Part shown: in pieces, positions 8,885 through 19,651 of the stretch
Numbering within the stretch: the first letter of the stretch is position 1
How the letters are laid out: each line of letters opens with the position of its first letter
Assembly: GCA_003116975.1 (NCBI GenBank)
Contig: BGKB01000006.1
Span: forward strand, 62,001-126,000
Direction: 5' to 3'
Source of the DNA: Aurantiochytrium sp. KH105
Lineage: Eukaryota; Sar; Bigyra; Thraustochytrida; Thraustochytriidae
DNA length: 64,000 bases
The notes under the pieces: model-generated
The model's input: only the letters and a program-made list of their open reading frames with translations
The model's database searches: none
Told to the model about the DNA's origin: nothing
Program-made: the position numbers and the translations under genes

Positions 8885-10520
8885 AGACAAGGCTAAGGAA
8901 GTTTGACTCATGAACGTTGTCGAAGCCACATCGAGTGCTACATACACGGCCAACGCCTGTCGCTGCTCAGATCGAGCCAGACAAGACGATGTCAACTTTC
9001 TCTGTAAATTCTTCCACTTTTCTCCTCGTTTCGGAAGAGCCAATCTGCAGCTAGCACAGCTTTGGCCAGCTCTTCGCTGCCACGTAGCTCCGCCTCACCC
9101 GCCAGCAATCGCATCTGGCGAAGTTATCCATGCACCACTCTCTTCGCCCCGTCCCATCAATCCCATCGATTCCATCCATTCCATTGACCACCATCATTGC
9201 ACCATCGATCTCATTAACCACCATCATTGCACTCGTCCTCTTGTTCTACTTCATCTACTTCATCTACTTTTTCTACATCTTCTTCTTCTTCTTCTTCACG
9301 CCGTCTGCGCCGGGTCCCCTCCCCCGCGCCGTTCAGCTCTCGCGCTTTTCAGGCTGCGCTGCATGTGCTGACTGACAGATACGCGAGAAACCGTGCATTC
9401 TTCTTCTTCTTCTTCTTTTCTCTCACAGGAATCAACGACGACTCACGCGTTGCTGACTCTCCGCGACGGCCATGGTGGATGAACGTCAGTCGCCACAGGC
9501 ACCATGGCCAGCAGGTGGCAGCTGCAGCAACAAGCTACCTGCAGCCACCCAACTTCCCGCGCGTCATCGCATTTCTCTCATCGCCGGCGCTCAGCGCGTC
9601 CGCGAGGAGGCTGGTGTGCTGCTGCTGCAGCTGCTGCAGCTGCTGCTGCTGCTGCTGCTGCTGCTGAGACTCGCCGACTTCTTCATCCATCCATCGATCC
9701 ATACATCGATGTATCAGCAGCTGACAGGTGCCTCGGCCTCGGCCATGCTTCCTTTCCTGCACGACGGGCGTCTGTCTTGTGATCATCTCAGCGCTTCTCC
9801 GGCCAAGCTCCTTCTTCTTCGGCGTCCTCTCCTCCTCCCCAGAAAGATCGACATCATCATCACCATCATCACCATCACCATCACCTTCTTCGCTCGTGAT
9901 GTTGCTGATGCCGATGTCGATGCCGATGCCGATGATGCCGATGATGCCGATGCCGATGCTCAGCGCCTCATCCAGCGCGCCGGGGTGTCCCGCGCACCTC
10001 TCCGCCCCGACGCCCTGCCTCTGTCCCCCTCCCCCCCTCCTCCCTCCCCTTCCCGCGCGCCGCGGCCTGCCGCCGGGACTCCCCGCGTGCCCTGATTGCG
10101 CGTCGCGCCCGGGTTCAGCCCACGTGCGGATGGACCCGCCCTGGCGCGCAAGTGTCGATAGTATCGGCAGTTGGCCGTCGACGCCGCGGCGCGTGAAGAG
10201 GCGAGGGCCGAGGCGAGGCGAGGGAGGCGAGGCGAGCGGCAGAAGACGATCTATCTTCGCGGGCCGGACGCACGAGGCCGCGCAGGACCCGGCGGAGGGC
10301 GCGTACGTCGCGGAGGGCGCGGAGTCCGCGAGCGCGAGGCTCGCGGAGCTCGCGAGGCCCGGCTGGAGCAGCGGGAGCATCGCGGGTTCGTCGGGCGGGA
10401 TCAGGATCATATCATCGACGGCGACGGCGACGGCGACGGCGACGAGGGGTACGCGCGACGCGACGGCGAGAGGCAGCGGCGAGGGGAGGAGAGGAGAGGA
10501 GAGGTTAGAAGGAGGGAAGC
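8885..10520. other. Microsatellite-rich spacer upstream of RETSAT-like gene
   Basis: No gene recognised. Contents include CATC/CATT-type repeats at 9140-9230, TTC runs near 9240-9300 and 9395-9420, a CTG tract at 9617-9666, CATCAC repeats near 9850-9892, GATGCC repeats at 9903-9960, and GGCGAC repeats at 10415-10445. Open frames of 200-320 codons on both strands are translations of these repeats. The last few hundred bases should include the RETSAT-like promoter. Confidence 0.5.
9617..9666 (+). repeat. CTG trinucleotide tract
   Basis: CTG units interrupted by two CAG triplets, followed by eight or more pure CTG units. It is non-coding as far as I can tell. Confidence 0.9.
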
Positions 10521-12431
10521 ATGTGGGGCACGGGAGCGCTCGTGCTGGCGACGATTGGCGCGCTATGGGCGGTGTCGAGCGTGCCCGTGGTGGGCACGGT
10601 CGTGAGCCTGCTGTCGCTCGTGAGCGCGGCCGGACTGCTCATCGTCGCGGCGCTCGCGTTCTCGCCGCTGGCGCTCCAGTTCAGGGAGCTCCCGCAGGGT
10701 AAGGCGCGCCGTGGCCTGCTGCACGAGCGGTACTCCAAGTCCAAGGCCGTCGAGGATGGACCCTGGGACGCCATCATCATTGGAAGCGGCATGGGTGGCC
10801 TCACGTGCGGATCCACGCTCTCCCGCTTCGGCAAGCGCGTGCTCGTGCTGGAGCAGCACGACATGGCCGGCGGCGGCACGCACACCTTTGTGCTCCAGGG
10901 CAAGACGGACTACAACTTTGACTCGGGCCTTCACTACACTGTTCCCGAGAGCGCCGAACTCATCCAGCTCGCCTGCGGAACGCGTAACAAGCCCATCGAA
11001 TTTGACAAGCTCGGCGAGGAGGACGACTGCTTTGACAAGGTCGTGCTCGGCGACATCAAGCAGGACGGCTTCCGCGTGCGCTATGGCGAAAAGCACCTCG
11101 ACACGCTGCGTAAAATGTTCCCGGACGCCAAGGATCAGCGCGAGATGGACGAGTTCTTGGCGCTGGCCAACCGCGTCAACAACCTCTTTCCCGTGTGGCT
11201 TCTCTCCAAGGCGCTGCCCAAGTGGGCGCGCCACCAGTGGAAGCAGCTCTTCCTCAAGACCTTTACGGCCTACGCGAGCCGCACGGGCGAGGACGTGACC
11301 AAGGAAATTGTCTCGAACCCCAAACTGGCAGCCCTGCTCAACGGACTCTGGATGGATGCCGGCAGCCCGCCTGACGAGAGCACCTTTATGATGTCTGCCG
11401 CTCTCAGCGTCGGCTTTCCGCAGCGCGGTGGCGCCTACCCCACGGGTGGGTCCGAGCTCATGGCCACCAAGCTCATCCAGGGCATTGAAGCTTCGGGCGG
11501 CCGCGTGCTCATGCGCGCGCGCGTGCAGGAAATCATGCTCGAGAACGGTCGCGCCGTCGGTGTTCGCATCGACAATGGCGACGAGGTGCGTGCCCCCCTT
11601 GTCATTTCCGCCTGCGGCTATGGCAACACCTATTCGCGTCTGCTTCCCAAGGACGCCATTCCCGAGGGCTACATGCGCAAGGTCAAAGGTCCGGACGGCA
11701 AGGAGCAGCTTGCTCTTCCCGAGACGCTCACCAACTCGTCCTCTTGGGTAATGGCTAACTTGGGCATTCGTGTCGACCCCAAGGAGGTCGGCATCGGTTG
11801 CAGCAACGTTTGGGTCCATCCTTGCAGCGAGGAGAACAACTATGATCTCTTCCAGGGTGTGCGCGAGTACTTTGCCAAGCCTCTTGACGTGCCGACGATT
11901 CCCATGATGATTACCTTTCCCTCCGTCAAGGATCGCGCCTGCAAGGCTGGCGAGAAGCAGCGCCTTACCTGCCAGCTTTTGGCCCTCGCGCACAGCGAGT
12001 GGTTTGACAAGTGGGAGGCCGAGGAAGGCAAGCATCCTGCCGGCGGCGAGTACGAGACGCTCAAGCAAAAATGGATGGATCGTCTGCTCGAACTCTTTCT
12101 CCAACGCTATCCGATGCTCAAGGACAAGATTGAGCTTTCTGACCTGTCCACGCCCCTCTCCATCAAGTACTTTCTCAACAAACCGGGCGGTGGCGCCGTT
12201 GGTCTCGATGTTACCCCTCCTCGTTTCTCTGATACGCACACTGAGGATCTCCTCGACATGAAGTCGCCCATCGATGGCCTTTGGCTTACGGGTGAGGATA
12301 CTCTTCTCTGCGGCCAGCCTTTGGCGCAGCTTTCGGGTATTCTCACCACCTTCCGCATCGTGGGTCTCAGCGGCTCGTTGCAATTTGTGCTTTGGGTCAT
12401 CAAGCTCGCCATTAGCGACCTGCTGCTCTAG
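10521..12431 (+). CDS. RETSAT-like / carotenoid isomerase-type FAD oxidoreductase
   Basis: A 636-residue intron-less gene of the CrtI/phytoene desaturase superfamily, closest in layout to all-trans-retinol 13,14-reductase, which saturates a polyene double bond. An N-terminal pair of hydrophobic segments (about residues 5-50) suggests membrane anchoring. The dinucleotide-binding motif is IIIGSGMGGLTCGSTL (about 85-100), ending with VLVLEQHD and followed by GGGTHTF and DSGLHY, all typical. The C-terminal FAD contact reads GLWLTGEDTLLCG. The substrate in this organism is unknown; retinoid and carotenoid are both possible. The last 161 nt of the gene are repeated directly downstream (see 12271-12624). 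Confidence 0.88.
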   Translation: MWGTGALVLATIGALWAVSSVPVVGTVVSLLSLVSAAGLLIVAALAFSPLALQFRELPQGKARRGLLHERYSKSKAVEDGPWDAIIIGSGMGGLTCGSTLSRFGKRVLVLEQHDMAGGGTHTFVLQGKTDYNFDSGLHYTVPESAELIQLACGTRNKPIEFDKLGEEDDCFDKVVLGDIKQDGFRVRYGEKHLDTLRKMFPDAKDQREMDEFLALANRVNNLFPVWLLSKALPKWARHQWKQLFLKTFTAYASRTGEDVTKEIVSNPKLAALLNGLWMDAGSPPDESTFMMSAALSVGFPQRGGAYPTGGSELMATKLIQGIEASGGRVLMRARVQEIMLENGRAVGVRIDNGDEVRAPLVISACGYGNTYSRLLPKDAIPEGYMRKVKGPDGKEQLALPETLTNSSSWVMANLGIRVDPKEVGIGCSNVWVHPCSEENNYDLFQGVREYFAKPLDVPTIPMMITFPSVKDRACKAGEKQRLTCQLLALAHSEWFDKWEAEEGKHPAGGEYETLKQKWMDRLLELFLQRYPMLKDKIELSDLSTPLSIKYFLNKPGGGAVGLDVTPPRFSDTHTEDLLDMKSPIDGLWLTGEDTLLCGQPLAQLSGILTTFRIVGLSGSLQFVLWVIKLAISDLLL

Positions 12432-12624
12432 ACGCGCGTTAGGAGAATCGATGGCCTTTGGCTTACGGGTAAGGATACTCTTCTCTGCGGCCAGCCTTTG
12501 GCGCAGCTTTCGGGTATTCTCACCACCTTTCGCATCGTGGGTCGCAGCGGCTCGTTGCAATTTGTGCTTTGGGTCATCAAGCTCGCCATTAGCGACCTGC
12601 TGCTCTAGACGCGCGTTAGGAGAA
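12271..12624 (+). repeat. 177-bp tandem duplication of the RETSAT-like 3' end
   Basis: Copy 1 (12271-12447) contains the last 53 codons, the TAG stop and 16 nt beyond; copy 2 (12448-12624) follows with no gap. I see three substitutions between them, for example G at 12294 versus A at 12471. The copy-2 reading frame lies outside the gene because the stop of copy 1 comes first. High identity implies a recent event. Confidence 0.97.
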
Positions 12625-13328
12625 AGTCACCTTGTTCATTTTTTTCTTTTTTCGTTGTTGGCAATTTTTGTTTGTTCTACATTTTTCTTTCTTCCTTTCT
12701 TTCGCTCTCGGGCAGCAAACACCTATACAACTTTTTCAGACAGACAGACAGAGGAAGGCTGCAACTAACAGTAAGTAGTTTTGAAATTAGAGCATGGCTG
12801 CAATCAACTTGGAACCTGCGTCTTGTGCAGGACAAGCCCATGATAACGCCAGCGGCAGGATTCTGCAGACACGTGCGTCTACCCTGCACTGCGCACCTCC
12901 ACGCCATCCATCCCGTCGCCAAGTTGGCCACAGACAGGCGGCGGCCGGCCGGCCGAACTCGACATTGCTCGCTCGAAATCACTCGCTCGCTTGTACGAAA
13001 AATATCGAATCTTCAAGGTGTGCACTCTCGAGCGATCGTGCACGTGCTGTGCGTTTTCTTGGCGTGCGTGCACCACAAAGGTTCCCGCGCTGGGCTGGCT
13101 CGTGGCAGGCAGATTGTCCTGCCGGGCGGGCCGACAGGCCGACAGGCAGACACGCAAGGTACGGCGAGCGCCAGCACTGTCAGGAGACGCGGACTCGCCT
13201 TCACGCTCGCGTTTGCGAGGCGGAGCGAGCGAGCAAGAGGCGCGCAACGAACTCGCTTCCATTCCGAGAAAGTGACGTCAAACTCAAGGACGAGCGCATA
13301 AGCTCGAAAACAACAAGCCTCAAGGACA
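12625..13328. other. Spacer between RETSAT-like gene and unknown membrane protein
   Basis: No gene recognised. A T-rich stretch follows the duplication (12630-12710), with CAGA repeats near 12739-12752. GACAGGC-type repeats occur at 13125-13150. The promoter of the 13329 gene should lie in the last part. Confidence 0.45.
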
Positions 13329-15518
13329 ATGTCGCGCACGAGGTATCACAAGGTGGACAACTTTGCCCACGAAGTCGAGGAAAAGCTTCTGGAGCAAGGG
13401 AAGCACGTGCGAAACTATGGAAGGTTGAATAGATGGTACATGGACGCGCTGGCGCGCGGCAAGCTCGAGGACGGAGATCCGCACGTTGTCTTGGACAGAC
13501 CTCGACCTTGGAGGCTGCAGAACTTCTTGCGCAACCTCGCGCCGCACGCATCGTATGGTGAAATCTCGCACCGAAACTACACGTTGCGCGTCATTAACGC
13601 TGGCATCGAGGATGCGCTGGGCCGAGGGAAATCAAGTGATCAGCTCGAAGAGCTCCTCTCACCTTGGAAACAAAATGAACATTCGTATTGGGAGAACTTT
13701 CAGTTCCACAAGGAGCTTATCGGCACGAGCCTCATCAACCTTTTGCCCGATCGCTCGTTCGCACTCTACGTCTATGCCAAGGACGCCGTCGGCGACGACG
13801 CACCTGTATTTTATATGGAGCTCGAGGTGGGACGGTCAATAGACCGCCACGTCATGGTCTGGGAGCTCGACCAAGTCATGGTGAAAAGCGCGACAGTTGC
13901 GCAGCCGCACGAGGCCTCCGAGGCCTCCGAGTACGCATCCGCGTACCAAAAGCTCTACTTTTACCTCAATTGGGAAGAAAAAAAGCCGCGCTACATTATT
14001 CGCGTCGTCGTGTCTGACCTTCCCAAGGTCGCTCACAAGTCTTGGGATGCCTGGCTCGGCGAGATGCACAAGAGTTCTCACGTTGACGCCTTTGTCGCCA
14101 TCTCGATTCTCATCCTTTCGTCATACTATGGCGTCTTTGGCGTTGGCAAGCCGTGGGTCGCCCAAGAGTGTGGCATTGGAGACTATCAAGGCAGTGGCGA
14201 AGGCGACAGCTCTAGTGTGGCTCTCATTGCTGGCATTGTGGTCGCCGGCATCGCCTCGGAGGAATGGCTTTCGCCATTTGCCATCATTCTAGGTGCCATA
14301 TCTCGGTTTTACGCGAACGAGTCCCTCACGCTGCGCGTCCACTATCGCGCCAGCATCTCGCTTTCTGTCAAGCGAGTCATCATTACGCTCTTGGCCACCG
14401 CATCCGAGCTCGGACCCTACGTTTCGAGCACGCTGGGAATTGACTACGCGTTCAGAGACCGGTACGCAGAGTTGAACGCGGGTCGCGACTCTTCCGAGAC
14501 CTACTTGGCGCCTATCTGCGGCTCGGACATGGTACTGATCATTGGCGCCATTTTCAACGTCATGGGTCTCATGCAGAGCGCGTACGCCGGCGTATACGAT
14601 GGCTTCAGTCACTCGGACTTTCCCGCAGTGCCCTCGATTCGCCCCGTGGTCTATGTGGCGAAGGAAGCGCAGCACTTTAAGCAGATCCTCGGCGACTGTC
14701 GTGCTGTGGAGGAGTATTGTTCAGTTTTCCGCCCCATTTTGCACTGGCAGCAAGGTGTGAACAAGCGATTCCTTGGCGACGCGATTGACCTGGCCGCGCC
14801 CGGCTCGCCGCCGAGCTTTCTCTCTTACTGTCTGGCGACGCCTGCGACAAGCCGTATCGCTGTACGTTATGCCGTTTATGGCGGCCTTTTCCGCTTTTGG
14901 CTTCTCCCGTTGGCATTTGTCGAGCAGATGCTTGCGGCATTCGGGGGCATTTTCATTCTTTTGCTCGATCTCCCTGTCGTGCTGGTGCTCACTTTTTCGC
15001 TCGGGCTCAAGACCTTGGGAATTCCACGTTCGGCGACGAAAGGGTTCAACACCTTTGCGCTCAAGTTGTACCTTCCTGCAGATTATGTGCTCGCCTTGCT
15101 CGAGGCGTACAATGAGCGCGTGGCAGATTGGCTCGATATGCAGACCATGGAGTGCCGTGGACGTTCGACCGCACGGCTCTACCGTCTCCCTCTCATTCAG
15201 GCTGTGCGCACGGGCCGCACCTCAAACCACGCGTGGAAGTTTGGAGACTATCTTCCCGATTCCAGCTACTATCGTTGTTCCGATATGGTTGTTGTAAATC
15301 CGCGCTCTTGCAAGCTTGCCATCATCAATGCTGGCAATCTCTTTTACAATCGTCACAAGCTGCTTTGGACTACCGTCGGCGGCACGCGATACGAGAATCC
15401 GTGTCTTGCGTGCGGAGACAATTCCGTCTCGCACCGCAGCTCGCTTGAAGGCCAGCAGGACCCGGAAGAGGCGCTTCACGTCTCGCAGACTCAGGTTAGT
15501 CCTAAGCTATCAATGTGA
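13329..15518 (+). CDS. Polytopic membrane protein of unknown function
   Basis: A 729-residue frame with a good ATG. I do not recognise the family. The first 240 residues are soluble and mixed, with YLNWEEKKPRYIIRVVVSDL before the first membrane segment. About six hydrophobic segments follow, around residues 253-275, 293-325, 340-360, 400-420, 515-545 and 545-565. The region after residue 570 is again polar and ends in a Ser/Gln-rich tail. A GTTAGT after CAGACTCAG at 15494 could be a splice donor that removes the last few codons, so the C-terminus is uncertain. Confidence 0.7.
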   Translation: MSRTRYHKVDNFAHEVEEKLLEQGKHVRNYGRLNRWYMDALARGKLEDGDPHVVLDRPRPWRLQNFLRNLAPHASYGEISHRNYTLRVINAGIEDALGRGKSSDQLEELLSPWKQNEHSYWENFQFHKELIGTSLINLLPDRSFALYVYAKDAVGDDAPVFYMELEVGRSIDRHVMVWELDQVMVKSATVAQPHEASEASEYASAYQKLYFYLNWEEKKPRYIIRVVVSDLPKVAHKSWDAWLGEMHKSSHVDAFVAISILILSSYYGVFGVGKPWVAQECGIGDYQGSGEGDSSSVALIAGIVVAGIASEEWLSPFAIILGAISRFYANESLTLRVHYRASISLSVKRVIITLLATASELGPYVSSTLGIDYAFRDRYAELNAGRDSSETYLAPICGSDMVLIIGAIFNVMGLMQSAYAGVYDGFSHSDFPAVPSIRPVVYVAKEAQHFKQILGDCRAVEEYCSVFRPILHWQQGVNKRFLGDAIDLAAPGSPPSFLSYCLATPATSRIAVRYAVYGGLFRFWLLPLAFVEQMLAAFGGIFILLLDLPVVLVLTFSLGLKTLGIPRSATKGFNTFALKLYLPADYVLALLEAYNERVADWLDMQTMECRGRSTARLYRLPLIQAVRTGRTSNHAWKFGDYLPDSSYYRCSDMVVVNPRSCKLAIINAGNLFYNRHKLLWTTVGGTRYENPCLACGDNSVSHRSSLEGQQDPEEALHVSQTQVSPKLSM

Positions 15519-16559
15519 TTGATTGACTGATTTGTTGATCACCAACTTGACATGGAACCATTATGGCAAGCGAAGGAAACCTTGTCGTTCCAAGAATGCT
15601 TTTTGACGACAACTTGTTCGGTTCCCCGTCTCGCTCGCTTGGTCTCTCTGCAAGTAGCCTGTTTCGTCATTCGCCAAACTCACCGTCAGTGCTCTGCTCT
15701 TGCACCTTCCTTTTCCTCCGCCCATCATCCTCCCTAACAAAGCGCACCCTCTCCTCTCCTGTCCTCTCCTGCTGTCCAAGCACCATCCATTCTTCCATCA
15801 ATCAGCTGCAGCCCTCATCGCATCCACCCTGATCACACGATTTCTGCCGCGGCCGCTGCCATTTCCATCCTCCCCGACCTCGTCCAGGCCGCCTCGAGCT
15901 AGCTTTCTTTCTCCAGCTCCAGCCCCGGCTCCAGCGCGAGACCTTCGAACGGACCTCCGCTGCTCTTCTGCTCCTTGCCCTGCGCTGCGCTGCTCTGTGC
16001 ACGCCGCGGCGCAACGGGTGTCAGCTGCAGCGGACGGCGTGCGTGCGGGAGTGCTGCTCGCGGCGAGGTGGTAGCAGCTGGCCGTGCCGCTGCCGCACTG
16101 CTGGTATCGAGACAGCGCTGGCGACGCGGGCAGCAGGGAGTTGCTGTTGGTCCGAGGCGGTGTGTCCAGGGAGCGATTGAAATGCGGTGACGGACCCGAG
16201 CCCGCGCCAAGTTGACCCCGCGCGACGACGCGAGACCCGGCGCGACGGCGGAGCCGCCCGCCAAGGCGGGGCCGCCCGCGAAGGCGGGGATGCGAGGCAG
16301 GTCGGCGGTGGCGGGGGAATCTGATGAGTTGACTTGAGTTGAGTTGAGTTGAGCTGAGCTGAGTGAGTTGAGTTGAGTTGAGATGTGCTAGAGGGTGAGG
16401 TGCACAACGCCAAAAGAGGAAGAGCTCGAGGCCTTCCTTTGCACAGACAGACCCCGAACCGACCCGAGCGGACCCGGCCCGACGCGCCGCGACGCAGCTC
16501 GAGGCGCGGCAGGCAGGCAGGCAGCGAGCGAGGCAGGGAGCGAGGGAGCGGGAGCGAGG
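15519..16559. other. Spacer with GAGTT repeats; ABHD-like promoter
   Basis: No gene recognised. Positions 16326-16381 hold an imperfect GAGTT/GAGCT pentamer array. Positions 16255-16290 hold GCCGCCCGC-AAGGCGGGG repeats. In-frame codons upstream of 16560 extend the hydrolase frame but lack an ATG-started, family-like sequence. Confidence 0.45.
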
Positions 16560-18380
16560 ATGGGGGTCGCGGAGCTCTCGAACGCCGCGCGCGAGGCCGT
16601 CTCGCGCAAGGACCTGCGCAAGGCGCTGCTCAAGTACGGGGTGCCGGCGGCGCTGCTGCTGGCCGCGGTGAGGACGTTTGCGCCGCGGCAGAGGGTCAGC
16701 ATCAAGAGCAAGGAGGAGGTCAGAGGCAGCGGCAAATACTTTGCCAGTCTGGCGCTCGCGCTCAAGAGCTCGACGCTGCGCAACATGCTTCTCAGCGCGC
16801 TGGGCGTCACCTACCTGTCCAACCGTCTCTTTGGCGTTCGCGCCAAACGAGCCTTTCCCAGCTTCTTTGCCACCATCTGGGGGCTCATCTACTTTTTCCA
16901 CGTCGCCGAAACGCCGCACGTCTGGTTCCGCCGCACGTACTACAACACCACTCTCGTGGAAAAGAGCAAAATCACCACCACCGAGTTCTGGCCCGTGTTC
17001 TGGCTCTTCAATCGACACGCCCAGACCGTCACCTGCTACGTCCTCTCTGCGCTAGAGTGGCTCTGGGCGCAGCCCATCGAGTACCGGCGGGAGACGCTGC
17101 CCTGCCACGACCCGCCCAACGAGCAGTACCTGGACTGGGCCTACTTTGGAGACGCCTCCTCCATCCTTCCCGGTGCCAAAGAGCACCATGGCCCAGAGGA
17201 CCCGCCCGAGGGCGAACCCGGCGAACCGAGTGGCGCCGCCCCGGGCCCCGCGCCAGGCTTTGGCCCCGAGCTCGGTGGCGCGGACGAAGATGATAATGCG
17301 CGTTCCACCTGGCAGACGCCCATTGTCCTCTGCATCCACGGACTCGGCGACAATAAGGACATCCCGTACATTAAGCGCTTCGCACGCGTGTGCTTGCGCA
17401 AGGGCTGGCGCGTTGTCGTCTGGAGTTACTGGCGCTTCATGTTCGAGGAGTCTCGCGACCTGAAAATCGTCATTGACCATTTGCACACCCAATGCCCACG
17501 CGCCCCCATCACGGCCGTCGCTTGGTCCGCGGGATCGTACTACCTGACCCGGTATCTTCAAAAGGCCGGCGCTGACAAGACGCCGCTAGTGAGTGCCATT
17601 TGCCAGAGTCCCTGCCTTGACTTTGTTCAAGCCGTCAATGATGTCACGGCCAATGAGAACACCACCTACCCTTTGTTTTTGCTCGGCCAGGCTCATACCT
17701 GTGTGCGCCGCCACGTCCGCAATGACAAGCGCATCAAGGACAAGGCTGCCTTTAACGACCTTCTCCTCGAACTCGATCCGATGATGCTTTTCAACCGCTT
17801 TTCAACCATGCTGCCCGAACCTATCCCGGACGACACTGGCTTTGGGCCTGCTGGCTTCACCACAGACACGGGCACGGTCATGGAGCGCGTGCAGAATGCT
17901 GCACATTATACAACGCGCAGCATCGACGAGATGCACAAGATCCAAGTCCCCACGCTCTTGCTTCATGCCGAGGACGACCCCGTCGTATCCTCGCTGCACG
18001 TGGACTGGGGCAAGCTCGAGTCGAACCGCAAAATCATTGTGGCCCACACGCGCCGGGGCGGCCATTGCGCATGGCATGAGGGGCTCATGCCCGTTGGGGA
18101 CACCTGGGGAGACAGGGTCACATCGAACTTTATCTCGGCCGTCATCGAGATGCACTCGCAGACGCACTTTCTCGTTGAACTGGTGCGAAACGCCATGGCC
18201 CTCGAGAACTTTTCTGCGCGTCCAGGCATGCGCCGTGCCCAGGGCTTTGATCCGCGGTCCATTACACGAATTACCTCGGCCAGCGACCTGGCCTCCATGG
18301 GCCAGGCGAGGCTCACTGTCGGCCACAATGGAGTCTTTGGAACGTCACGTCAGGACTCGAATCGCGAATGGGCCGAGTAG
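16560..18380 (+). CDS. Alpha/beta hydrolase, ABHD1/ABHD3 (YheT/EMB8) type
   Basis: A 606-residue protein. The N-terminal part has two or three hydrophobic segments and then NRHAQTV, the landmark just before the hydrolase fold in the ABHD1/2/3 and YheT family. An insert rich in Pro/Gly/Glu spans about residues 205-245. VLCIHGLGDNKD carries the oxyanion region. The nucleophile is likely Ser323 in AWSAG (the first Gly of the usual GxSxG is Ala). The acid is Asp472/473 in HAEDDPVV and the base His502 in RGGHCAWHEG. Members act on medium-chain esters or phospholipids; the substrate here is not evident. I start at 16560 because upstream in-frame codons look like GC-rich leader. Confidence 0.85.
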   Translation: MGVAELSNAAREAVSRKDLRKALLKYGVPAALLLAAVRTFAPRQRVSIKSKEEVRGSGKYFASLALALKSSTLRNMLLSALGVTYLSNRLFGVRAKRAFPSFFATIWGLIYFFHVAETPHVWFRRTYYNTTLVEKSKITTTEFWPVFWLFNRHAQTVTCYVLSALEWLWAQPIEYRRETLPCHDPPNEQYLDWAYFGDASSILPGAKEHHGPEDPPEGEPGEPSGAAPGPAPGFGPELGGADEDDNARSTWQTPIVLCIHGLGDNKDIPYIKRFARVCLRKGWRVVVWSYWRFMFEESRDLKIVIDHLHTQCPRAPITAVAWSAGSYYLTRYLQKAGADKTPLVSAICQSPCLDFVQAVNDVTANENTTYPLFLLGQAHTCVRRHVRNDKRIKDKAAFNDLLLELDPMMLFNRFSTMLPEPIPDDTGFGPAGFTTDTGTVMERVQNAAHYTTRSIDEMHKIQVPTLLLHAEDDPVVSSLHVDWGKLESNRKIIVAHTRRGGHCAWHEGLMPVGDTWGDRVTSNFISAVIEMHSQTHFLVELVRNAMALENFSARPGMRRAQGFDPRSITRITSASDLASMGQARLTVGHNGVFGTSRQDSNREWAE

Positions 18381-19651
18381 AAATGATGGGAGGCCTGCAG
18401 CAACCACCGCGTCGACGCTTTGAAGATCGTCGCGTTACGTTGCGCACGCTCTTCTCACTCGCCGCCCCTGCGAGCTTGCGCATCATGTGAGTGGTATAGC
18501 TAATCATGTAAAGGAAAATTGAGAACAGACATGCTACTTTTTCGCGCAGATGACATGTGTGCCTGTCGAGGAGAAGTCGATCAAGTTGTAATGATCAAGC
18601 AATCGACTTCCTCTGGTAAGGTTTGAACGGTTGAAGTTTGGGTGCAGGCAAGCTGCACCAATCTCTTCCCCTTCGTCGCACGCGCTACTTTCGACTTCCT
18701 TGATTTTCTACTGTCCTCTTTGCTCGCAAAACTCAAATTTCAGCACGACGCTTAGAATCAATGCACAACTGAATTAGGCTTATTACACGACCGGCTGCGA
18801 TAATCTTTTGAAAAAAGGAAAAGAGAGCGATCAAAGGGCTTTCCCCATGAAAGCTCGCATGCTTGACGGATTTTATACAACAAACACGTTGCAATTGCGC
18901 CGCGAGTAGCAAAAACCCATGTCAAGCAAAGGTGGTGAAGTAAATCTCTAGCTGCTTCGAAGTGAGCCAGATCTCAAGAAGAAATGTGTGAATAAGGGTA
19001 GAGCGAGACATGCGTGCCCCTTTTCACTCGTTTTCACCTATTTCCAGACAACATGCTCTTCGTTCATGTCAAGCGTGGGATTACTGTTTCGGTATCTCCA
19101 ACATCGCACGTCGGGTCGCTTGCGGTTCTGTTGGCCGCGTTGATGATCGTTGACGGATCGCAGGCTGCAAACTGCTCCAGACCAGGCCAGCCTGAGCCAG
19201 CCAGCGCGTGTGCACCGTCCGCGCGTGCCAGCGTGTGCACACGCTGGTCTTCTTCGCCCAAACACCTAATCCCCCTTTCGCCCCTCCGCGCAAGGCGCGA
19301 CCGCGCGGCAGGCAGGCAGGCAGGTGCGGCAGGCAGGCGCGCAAGCCAGCAAACCCCCTCCCTCTCTCCCCCCTCCTCGCGCGCGGGCGCCGCCGCGGCA
19401 CGCTCCGTCCGTCCGCGCGCGCCCCCCGGCGGAGAACGCGCCAAGGCCGCATTGCATCAGCAGCCAGCCCAGCCAGGCTCTTCCAGCCCGCCCTTCTTAT
19501 CCTCCCCTCGTCCGAGAGTCTTCGTCTCTCTCTCTGCTTTCTCGCCCCCTCTCCGCCGCACCCGCCCGCTCGCTCGCGCCGCTTCTTCGCGCCGCCCGCC
19601 CGCCCGCACGCACGCACGCACGCCCTCGCTCCCCTCGCCGCCATCGCCGCC
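18381..19651. other. Spacer upstream of WD40-Roc-COR-TIR gene
   Basis: No gene recognised. The left 600 nt are AT-richer. The right 400 nt are GC-rich, with pyrimidine stretches and a CGCA/CGCC repeat at 19595-19625 just before the ATG, and are the likely promoter and leader of the 19652 gene. Confidence 0.45.

Noticed and set aside
9535-10702. Open frames of 290-324 codons on both strands before the RETSAT-like gene
   Set aside because: They translate CTG, GATGCC, CATCAC and GGCGAC microsatellites and GC-rich DNA; there is no folded-looking segment.
10563-12560. 665-codon open frame antisense to the RETSAT-like gene
   Set aside because: Its length comes from strong third-position GC bias in the sense gene. 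It shows no family resemblance, and the sense frame carries clear FAD motifs.
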